From: Acephala macrosclerotiorum | Taxonomy: Eukaryota; Ascomycota; Leotiomycetes; Helotiales; Mollisiaceae | DNA: 64,000 bases | Assembly (NCBI GenBank): GCA_014904845.1 | Contig: MU119310.1 | Location: 62,001 to 126,000, forward strand | Direction: 5' to 3' | Part shown: positions 55,699 to 64,000 of the stretch, one piece after another | Layout: the number at the start of each line of letters is the position of its first letter | Numbering within the stretch: position 1 is the stretch's first letter | The notes under the pieces: model-generated | Seen by the model: only the letters and a program-made list of their open reading frames with translations | The model's database searches: none | What the model was told of the DNA's origin: nothing | Program-made: the position numbers and the translations under genes

Positions 55699-55893
55699 AT
55701 GTTCTCACGCAGACTTGTTTATGTCTTCCTCCTTTTGTTGAGCGGTGTGTCGAGTTTGTCCCTCAGCACACTTGAACCATGCAACAAGACGAGAGGCTTT
55801 TGCTCGGATATCTCTTATCTTCATGACGTCCTATTCGTGCTCTTTCCTGCTCTAGTATTTTTTTCAGCGAGTTGTGGTGAGCCCACCATCTGA
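55699..55893 (+). CDS. Possible small secreted or membrane peptide
   Basis: A 64-codon frame begins MFSRRLVYVFLLLLSGVSSLS, a convincing signal peptide, followed by three cysteines and a second hydrophobic stretch (VLFVLFPALVFFSA). It ends just before the TATA box of the next gene. No homologue is recognised, and a frame this short could be chance or a leader exon of an unseen gene. Confidence 0.3.
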   Translation: MFSRRLVYVFLLLLSGVSSLSLSTLEPCNKTRGFCSDISYLHDVLFVLFPALVFFSASCGEPTI

Positions 55894-55894
55894 T

Positions 55895-55902
55895 CTATAT
55901 AT
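55895..55902 (+). promoter_or_regulatory. TATA box of the small secreted protein gene
   Basis: CTATATAT lies about 110 bases upstream of the start codon at 56010, with a CA/CT-rich leader between (ccctcccttccacttcacc), a normal arrangement for a well-expressed fungal gene. Confidence 0.45.
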
Positions 55903-56009
55903 GCACCTGTTTTCCTCTGCGCTCCTCCAGTAGTAACGCAAAAGCACCTCACCAAAATCCCTCCCTTCCACTTCACCAACTCATCAAAACTAAGAGAGAA
56001 TCCACCAAA

Positions 56010-56567
56010 ATGATTCTCTCCTTGCTCCTCTCCACCCTCGCCCTCGCCCTCATATCTTTCACCAACGCAGTAGACATCTGCATAGTCCCCGACTCCGACA
56101 CAGGCTGCAACGAAGCTCTCGCGCTCGCCTGCTGCGGCTCAATCGCTTCCAGCACCTGCTGTATATTCGACGTTTTCGCCGACGAAGGGACCGGCCGTCT
56201 CCTCGTCGGCACTCTCCCATCTGGTGCGAAAGGTCAAGCGTATGGTATTGGAGCACAGTGTACGGAATACCTGGGCGGATGTGGACCTACGAGTGCGAGT
56301 GGGGAGAATTGTTGTTTGGGAAATTATGATGAGGTTGCGTATGGGAATTGGTTCTATTCGAGTAGTAAGGTGAAGAGGGGCGGAGGGGGGTCAGTTAAGC
56401 CAAACTTTGTGAAGTATAGAACTGAGGATGGCGGGGTGAGGGCTGTGGGGATTGTGGAGGGGAGAGAGAAGGATGCGGCGTTAGCGATGAGGGCGGGAAA
56501 TTTCACTAGTCTCTTTGAGTCTTGGCCAGAGTATGAAGGAGAATGGGAATGGGAAGAGGGTGAGTGA
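56010..56567 (+). CDS. Small secreted cysteine-rich protein
   Basis: Intronless, 185 residues. Signal peptide MILSLLLSTLALALISFTNA, then mature VDICIVPDSDTGCNEALALACCGSIASSTCCIF with paired cysteines, and later CTEYLGGCG and CC in ENCCLG. About ten cysteines in the first 100 residues suggest a disulphide-stabilised fold. The tail after a KVKRGGGG site is cysteine-free and acidic (EWEWEEGE). The size, leader and cysteines fit the broad effector-like class of fungal secreted proteins, but no named family is recognised. Its TATA box and leader suggest real expression. A weak KR site might separate the Cys-rich domain from the tail. Confidence 0.72.
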   Translation: MILSLLLSTLALALISFTNAVDICIVPDSDTGCNEALALACCGSIASSTCCIFDVFADEGTGRLLVGTLPSGAKGQAYGIGAQCTEYLGGCGPTSASGENCCLGNYDEVAYGNWFYSSSKVKRGGGGSVKPNFVKYRTEDGGVRAVGIVEGREKDAALAMRAGNFTSLFESWPEYEGEWEWEEGE

Positions 56568-56765
56568 TGCACTGATTGGACCAGGAAAAATGAGAAGTGT
56601 TTAAGTGCTGAGTGAGGGAGAGTCTAGCAATGTATGAATCACTCTGCCTGCGCCATTGAGAGGAGTAGAAGGAAGTGGAACGAATGCCCGTATTCACCAA
56701 GTTCGCCGTTCTTGGGCTCTTACCTGCTGAGATTCGAACCTCAATCTAAAGCATCCTCAAAGCTA

Positions 56766-58685
56766 TTACTTCCTCCTAAACCCCTCATAACTCCCCACTC
56801 TATCCTGATAGAAAGGCCACGAATGATCCGGCCAATCCTTCGGCCTCCCCTTCCCCGACAAATGATCCAGCGGATCCCTCGGCCTCACCCTCGCCGGCGG
56901 ACCTGGCTTCTTAGTCGCCAACCCCCCACACCAAGCCTCCCCAGCATCTCTCCCCTCGAACCCCTCTCCCGAATCTAACTTCAACGTCTGAAATAGCTCT
57001 GTAGCAACAACCTCATCTTCTTGATAGATACAGGCCATCCTCGATATGCACAATTCCCTTATCCTAGGGTCATGGAGCTGATGCCCAGACCCAGATGAGG
57101 GGTCTGGAGAAGAGAAGGGAAGGCGGCGATAAAAAACTGCATTCTCGGGGAGGGGACCGACACACCCATCCCCATCCCCGTTCATGGTCCATGCATGAAT
57201 ATCAAAAGAATGAAGGCGAGGAAGGCAGGTGAAGATCTCAGGCCCGAGGTTAGTAACAGGCTCAAAATATTCGTTCCTGTCACAGAAGAGGTCTGAGGCG
57301 TTGATCTCGAGGGTGAGTTGTTCTAAGGTCGGTGGGAGACACTTGACGAATTTGAGGATATGCTGTTTATTCATCACCATAATCAGCACCGTACCAAACG
57401 AAGCGAGTCGATGACTGGACAGGGTTTGAGATGGGGAGCTTACTGGTCTGTATTTGAAGAAGTCCAGCCTCCCATCGTCCCCAAACTCCCCATCCTCATC
57501 ATTATTATCGCCCAATCTCACAACCTTCAACCCCTTCCACCTCCTAAACAATATCCCCATCTTCTCTCCGAAACACTCTTGCATATTCCAAACCTCAAAG
57601 TTCTCAAGCTCAACTCCCCTCTCAACAAATCCTTGAGTCAGGCCATCAAAGAATTTATGCCCGGTCATCACTGTCTCCATCTCCGGACAAAATGCCCCTT
57701 GATTTCCCGTTATGGTGAAAGATTTGAGACCAGGAAGAAGCTCAGCCACTTTAAGCAAGAAATCCAAAGTCTGTCTATCATGTGAATTAATCGGCGTCGA
57801 TACACTTTTCAAACTCCCCTTATATCTCTCAACCGCACCCAACAATAACTCCCACTCAACAAGAGCGTTTTCGTATTCGTAGTGAAAACCGAAATGTCTT
57901 AAATCTTTCAACGGATTCCTCTCGCCCATGTTCAACGAATCGTAGGATTCAGCGCGTGGGGGGTCGTCAGTGGAAAGTGAGGGCGCGGTGCCATAATCGC
58001 GATTCTCTTTCAGCACCACATCCAGACTTTGGAGGTTCGGACAAGTAGTCTCTGCTACTTTGAGAAGGAAGGAAGCGTGTTTGAAGGCTGGGCGTTTGTC
58101 TCGCCAATCAAACAGGATGGTCCATTTCAAACTCGTGAGAGCGGTTGTTGAGCTCGAGGACCAGATATAGTCTTCCAGTTTCAATTCCTCGGTTTCAAGG
58201 TGCTCAAGTTGAGGATATGATCCCAGATTCGCGAGGATGTGAGCAGAGATTGGGTTTGGTGTGAGATACGCTTTTGTGAGAAGGTTCATATTTTTTGCTG
58301 CTTCGACGTAAACGGAATCATCAAGCTTCAACTTCATATCCCCTCTCGATCTACGAATCGGCAATTCCGCAGTCTTGAAAGTCCTCACAAGCGCTCCCAA
58401 TTCCGGATTTCTATTTCATTATCAGCCTCGCTTGCTATTCTCAGAGAAAAGAGCATACTCAGCAAGTGTCCTCAACAACCTCTCCTGTCTTCTCACCGTC
58501 TTAGCAACGGCTCTCCAATTATCGCTATGGTGATTCAAATTAATGCTCTTGTACATCTCTGCATTAGCAAGTCCGGATAGCTTCTTGCAGCTCAGACTAC
58601 AGTCGTGAAGCTCGATGATGGCGGCATCGAGGTGGGATAGGATGTCTCGGAGGATCTCGAGTGGGAGCGAGTTGAGGTCTGGCAT
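56766..58685 (-). CDS. F-box protein with leucine-rich-repeat-like region
   Basis: Exons 58685-58459 and 58410-56766. Residues 4-21 (LNSLPLEILRDILSHLDA) start an F-box, which binds Skp1 in SCF ubiquitin ligases. The rest has Leu-patterned segments (YPQLEHLETEELKLEDY, LLPGLKSFTITGN, GLKVVRLGDNN, LPPTLEQLTLEI), a typical fungal F-box layout with substrate-binding repeats. Inside exon 2, 57443-57363 has GTAAGC at one end and AAACAG at the other and is 81 bases with no stop. Spliced out, the product is 596 residues; retained, 623. I favour splicing because FFKYRP then joins HILKFVKCLPPTLEQL. The substrate is unknown. Confidence 0.8.
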
Positions 58686-61600
58686 TTTCGAGCGAGGAGA
58701 ATGGAGAGCAAGAGAGGAATGAGGAAAACTCAGACCGAGAGATGAGTGAGAAAGACGCAGATCAGGATCAAGAACGAGGAGGAAAGGCTGCGAAAAGAAA
58801 TGACCAAGATTACGAGCTCCAGATCTTATACAATTCGAACAGTATTGATTCTAGGCAGCGTTGGCACGGAGATGGGATTTCAGTTTCGATGGCGCGTTGT
58901 TGCCTTCGAGAGAAGGTGAAACTTTTTCGCCAGGTATATAACGCTGTGCTGTGCCGCTTGGCTTGGCTAGGCATGACCATTTTTAGCCGCAGGCACCCAG
59001 CTCAACACGTGCTTACTCTTCTAATTGTAGGAACCTTTCACGAGTGCAAAATGGAAAGATTAGAGCGAACATTGTCTCTAGAATGAATTGCAAAATGATG
59101 CTTGTGAATTAAAATGCTTATGATTGGAGATAAGTCGACGCACGTCACGTGGATTGATTAGTACTGGGAGTGATTGACGGCATTTTCTATTCTTTCGGTA
59201 ACCAAAAATCTAATGCATTCCTTGAACTGATAAATCAGAACCACTGGCTTGTGATTCTTTGATTCAATCAATGCGGGGGTGCTGAGTGGAAAGATTTGCG
59301 TTTGAAGAGATGAACAGGTCCTAAGAACAGCTCTTTATCACAGTCCAAGTTCGACCTTAGGAAGGAAATGCATGACTCGATAGAAAAGTTTTGTTGCACA
59401 TCTTAATGCGCGTCATTGGCTATAAAGGGCATTAATCATTCAGCCTCTGCTAGGATTCCTAGACGTCGAAAGTGTAGAGCGGGGCACTTGGAAATAAACG
59501 AATCAATGGAGAGAAGAAACAAGCGGCTTTGCCAATATCCTTGCTTCTCTACCTGATACTGCTAGTACTAAACGGCTGCAAATCATAAAGTTAAGGTTCG
59601 TTCTCTAAGTTGGATGAAAGCTTAGGAATATCAATCAAACAGGACCATTCTTTGGGAATGACCAAGAATTTTAACAAGATCTCGATGGCGCAGAAGAGAA
59701 ACAGAAGAACCTCAACACATGTCTCGTTCAGAGCCCGGAAATTCCAAGAGAAAGTTCAAGCTTCTCTTACGGTAACGGAATTTCGCTGGAATGGCCATGA
59801 GGATTTGCCTCGGAGCACTTCCCCACAAACATCGCGACGTCTTGAACTGAGAAACAAGTACTAAAGACTAAACAAGCATAAACTAAAACCAAAAATCGTA
59901 CGATAACAAGTTGGATATTCCTATTGCAACTCTCTGCCATTAGGTTAAGTTGCAGCCTTCAGAAGCAGATCGCAAAAATACCAGCAGATCTGGCATTTCA
60001 GGGACTCCGGATCGCTAAACCCGGATTCATCGAGCCATTTGAGCATGGAAATGGGTCAAAGAGCTTGGAAATGAGGCTGAGATATCTTCAGAGTGACATC
60101 GCGACGAAGCCATGCCAGGAACGGAAAATACACAAACCCGAGGAAGTGGAGCCGAGAAGGATGAAGAACAAAACCACACCCAGAACACACCCGACTAAAC
60201 TTGCAACTTGAAAGATTCCAATTGAGCCGAACTGAGACCCGAAAGCAAGGCCGTTGCGCAAGACAAGTCCCAAAGATAAGGGTGCGAAACCAAACATTCA
60301 CCTCCCCTTGCCAAAGGTACCCAATCATCAACAACTTCTCGGCTAACTTTGTCCTATCACAATGAACCAACATTTAGCTCATTCAACGATTGGGATTTGA
60401 CTGACCCGACAGTCTGGTCATACTATGTCTTGGCTTTGAAAAATGTCCGAGTTCTAAGTTTAAGTGGGGGCGGCAACAGGGCGAACCTTCGGGTTTCGGC
60501 AGCCAGGACTAAAGATCAGGGTTCGGGATGCGATGTGATGTGGTGGTTATGCAGGATGGAAGGAGTCGGTACTTGGTGACTCGGTAAGGAGGTATCTAGG
60601 GCGTGAGAGCGGAGATAAGACAGGCCAACAGCGGAACCCCTTTTCTGGATTGGGAAATGCTGTTGAAGTGGGTCGAATTGAGATGAAGCCTTTTGTTGAA
60701 CTTGGCGCGAAAGGCGTGAGATTGGGCTCGGCATCGCCGTGTCCCTCACTCATCTTACCAAACGGTACTTGCGGATCAATCTGAGACTTCGAAGTAAGTA
60801 GTGGGGACAACAGCGGAGCTTCGGCCGTAGCCTGACAAGCGGAGAAGAAGCGGATTGTGTCATCCCGCTGTCGATTGAAGTATTAAGCCCCGCGAGGAAA
60901 GTAGCTCGTACAAGATGAGGTGGTACCATCAATTCGGCGTGGGGGTCTTCCCTAGCCGTGTGTTCGACGGAGATGGCAATAGTGTTTGAAGTCAACCTGA
61001 GGTCGTACAAGGAGCGGCCGCAGGATGTTGATCCTTGGACATCCTAGGTAGAGATTTATATCCCGTCGTCGTAATCATTTTCCAAGCCACGTTGAATTTC
61101 TTGCGTGAAGACCTGGCGATGGTCAGCAAGGCGGATGTTTCATCGGTGGCGTTGGAACATGAACATTCAGCGGCAGAATAGACGAAGTGCTGTCTCACTC
61201 CTCGTATGCTTGAGACAGGTCTCAATGGGGTGTAGGAGCGGCCCGAGTTAGGGCTGGCATCTTAACCCAAGGGAAATGAGGAGTCGTACCACCGGAACGG
61301 AAACATTCAAGAAGGCCGTGATGAATAAGAAAGATCATTCGGGCTCGGGGCGGGAGCCCATCCGTTGCTGATAATGCGGGGTGAGCTTGGACAGCTTCTT
61401 CCACGAACACATATCCTCAAAGGCTCAGCTAGAGGTTTGTGCGATGCGACGGTGATTGACTGCTTCCCATCTCCATCCCTCAGCATGCTATGCATAAATC
61501 AATTAATTGTCCTCTTCGAAGGATATAAAGTGCTTAGCCAATCGTCTTCGAGAAGCTAGAAAGGCGGTCACACAATCCAGTCCGTCGGGCTCCAGGCATG

Positions 61601-63133
61601 CCTCAGGCACAAGAACGACTGGTATGCACATAATGACTCTTTGTCTGCGTCAACCCACGAGGGCTCTAGAGGTGGTGGTGGCTTGTTTAGCAAGGAGCCT
61701 GGCTGAGTGTGAGAGAAGACGAGAGGGCGAATCATGGGGGGTGCTGATGCTGGGATTAGTGATGTTCCAGAAAGTTGGTGTCGATTTGTCGGTGGGAAAC
61801 CATAAAAGCCATAAAAAGCGGTCCGTGTGAGTACCCCTCCAACCCCTCCCCTCCTCTGCATTTTGAGCTCGTGCTGCAGATCCGACAGAAAACGGTACTA
61901 AACTATTGAAATCTGCATCGTGACTTGAGTCAAGTAACCGTGTTTATCATGAGGTTTGATGAAGCTCGGTTACAGTATTCCAGGGTAAGCTGCAGTCAAT
62001 CACTGACCTGCAGTATGCATACACCCACAGCAAATCACAACTGGATAGATAGGGCAAGTGACACAAAAGGTACCCAGATCGAGGGTTCGGGTTGACGAAT
62101 GGTGGCTTAGATCATCTTCTCATTGCTCCGAGCAAGGGGTGATCCGTGGGTCTGAGGGATTGGGGGAGAGAGGACCATGCGTTGAAGAGTGGAAGAGGAC
62201 GAGGTAGCAAGGGTTGAATGGATGAGGAGTAGTCGGAGGATTCTTGTAGATTGAGATGCACCGCATTGCAGCGTTGCAGTAGCGGTAGACTTGAATTGGT
62301 TCGTTGAACGACTTCGCGAAATCGGACTTTGGTCTGCTGATGTGTTCATTGTTGACCGCCTCTGGCGTTGAGAGTCTGGATTCAAGGAGTTATCTGATGG
62401 AAGTGCATATTGGTGAGGAGGAAGGAAGAAGAATGTTGAGATGTAGGAAGAGAGGGGAAAGGATGGGGTTCGTGCTTGCTGTTTTAGGCCATCTGTTTAC
62501 TACCACGTGATTATATTTTGGAAATGACAAAGGCAGGAGCCAACGGAAAGTCTGGGAAGGAGTGAGCAATGATGAGAACTGGATCTCCGACTCGGCAAGT
62601 AACCACCCTGCACCACTTCTGTAAATTGGGCATGATCTCTCAACAGATCCAAAAGCTTCGATCGAAGTCACTTCTCAAGCTCTCAGACTTGTACTCCAGC
62701 CTCATAAGGATATGTACTTCCTATTTCCCGTATTTGTACTGTACACTGACCTTATAGGGAGAGTCGTGCTCATGTCTCCAGCCCACTCTTTGTATCCTCC
62801 GAAAGTTTGTTGCACAATAAACCCCACCAGATCCCCGAACTCACACACGATTAACACGATAATGTTCTACGAGAAGCCCATCTTGGTATTCACGGGATGT
62901 TGCAGCTCCGACCCAGCTCCCAGATACCTGGGTCATAGGACTGGAACCACGGCATTGATATCTGAGCCTTTGTGAGATGTGATACTGCTTTGTTCTATGC
63001 GATGTCCCGTGGGTAGGAGGAGAGTACAACATATAACTTGGAGATCTAGATGTTGATCTCATTCTGTTTCTGAACATTCAATAGAAGGATATGTGGGATG
63101 GAATTGCAAGTGACATATCGTGGGTCTTGGGAT
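58686..63133. other. Gene-poor region, nothing supported
   Basis: About 4.4 kb. Frames of up to about 115 codons occur on both strands but overlap each other and show no domain, leader or splice pattern that I trust. A hydrophobic minus-strand frame at 60088-60297 could be a membrane-protein remnant. Confidence 0.4.
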
Positions 63134-63398
63134 ATCCGTTACGCTGCCACCAGCTTTGCGTCTGATCGCCAAAACTCTCTCGACTTTCAGCGCTTGAAAT
63201 CCGCACTAAAATTGATAGGAACTCTTATATGGTAGCTTAAATAATCCACCTCCTTACGAACTTTCATTGCGTGCAATCTTTACATGTTTTTATTAACCTA
63301 TTCTTATAGGAAAAGTGTTTAAAGTTGGCGATTTTAGGGAATTTTAACGTTCTCACTAAAATTAAGCGAGACGCAAAGCTGGTGGCATCGTAACGGAT
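63134..63398. mobile_element. Short inverted-repeat element (MITE-like)
   Basis: The left end atccgttacgctgccaccag and the sequence after it match the reverse complement of the right end for about 31 bases, with one mismatch (ccagctttgcgtct shared). The element is about 265 bases with an AT-rich interior and no coding frame. No clear target-site duplication was seen. The ends differ from the element at 12.2 kb, although both carry an aattttagYgagaac-like subterminal block. Confidence 0.65.
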
Positions 63399-64000
63399 GA
63401 AGTATAGCTTGAAGAAAAGATCGTACGACTCGGACCATTCCAGCTCTAGATTCTGAAAATCATTCTCCTCTTGAAGGTTGGATCTAACAGGTCGGACGAG
63501 AGGACATATGCAAGCAGGGGCATCTCGTGGCTCCAAGGATTGAATTTTGAAGCCCGACGGGATTCGCAAACATGCTACAGAGGAAGATTAATAGCGTCAT
63601 CTGTACCCTATCTGAAGAAGATCTTTGTGAGGGTTTGAGTAACGCAAAGATCGTCAGCTCTGCTCGGGGAGGAGGGGTTTGACAGGTCTAACGTAGTGAG
63701 TTATATATCGCGACTTCAACGAGCAAACTTGCTCTTTGGAAATCCCTTAATTCGGTACCTTTGGTATCTGCGATCAAGCACAAGAATATGAATGATGGCA
63801 GACAGACAGTGCAAAAAGAAAAGGATATCTCCAACCCGAAGACCGGGAAGATCAACAAATTCGATGCAACCTGACGGACATATCAAAATACAGTCTAAAT
63901 ATCAGTCAGTGCTCTCTCTCCTATGATCCCACGACATACCCACTCGGGATCTCGGATCGGCACTTGAATTTGGCTTTCCGTTTGAGTTTCTGGTTGCACC
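63399..64000. other. Window end, no supported gene
   Basis: A minus-strand frame entering from about 63569 (ACICPLVRPVRSNLQ, EWSESYDLFFKLYF) runs into the inverted-repeat element. It may be a gene fragment cut by that element but is not recognised. Confidence 0.35.

Noticed and set aside
56729..56743. tRNA-like TTCGAA T-loop on the minus strand
   Set aside because: The flanking bases do not form a 5-bp T stem with a 7-base loop, and no A box or acceptor stem fits.
60088..60297. Hydrophobic minus-strand frame resembling part of a membrane carrier
   Set aside because: Too short, no flanking family blocks and no splice context.

Overview
The window is nuclear DNA from a filamentous ascomycete (Pezizomycotina). 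Most genes carry short 45-80 bp GT-AG introns, often with a TACTAAT- or GCTAAC-like branch site. The gene content is typical of such fungi: a CFEM receptor, Zn2Cys6 regulators, 2EXR and DUF4419 families, a berberine-bridge-type oxidase and small secreted proteins. A helotialean (Leotiomycetes) source is my impression from how the proteins look; it is not proven. Exon borders below were read by hand, and most spliced products were checked for a consistent frame.

Layout. 0-6 kb: a CFEM/7TM receptor, a bicovalent FAD oxidase, and a poly-T tract holding a 10-N assembly gap. 6.2-11.8 kb: one seven-exon gene for a 1749-residue protein with an N-terminal GHKL ATPase and a C-terminal NO VEIN/DUF3883 domain carrying a PD-(D/E)XK-like motif. 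12-20.6 kb: an accessory, decayed stretch with a ~500 bp MITE-like element, a broken DUF4419 gene, a secreted KEX2-type repeat-peptide precursor with a single-base break, a broken pRiA4b ORF-3-like gene, and two broken 2EXR genes. Many stops there sit where TGG or CGA would be expected, as RIP-like C-to-T / G-to-A change would give. 21.6-37 kb: a mostly intact core with an ACS-family transporter, a very large Gln/Pro-rich protein holding phosphatase-like folds without the catalytic Cys, a kelch-BTB protein, the APC/C activator Cdc20, and the TFIIA large subunit.

38-51.2 kb: a decayed transporter, then three Zn2Cys6 regulators in the same orientation whose first intron interrupts the zinc cluster, with a signal-peptide-bearing SET-domain protein between the first two. 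53-58.7 kb: two secreted proteins of unknown function, a possible third small one, and an F-box protein. 58.7-64 kb has no gene I can support, apart from a second ~265 bp inverted-repeat element near 63.1-63.4 kb.

The most novel-looking items are the repeat-peptide precursor (14.6-15.1 kb), the Cys-to-Asp phosphatase-like protein (23.9-28.6 kb), and the GHKL-ATPase plus nuclease-like NO VEIN protein. No tRNA, rRNA or CRISPR was found.
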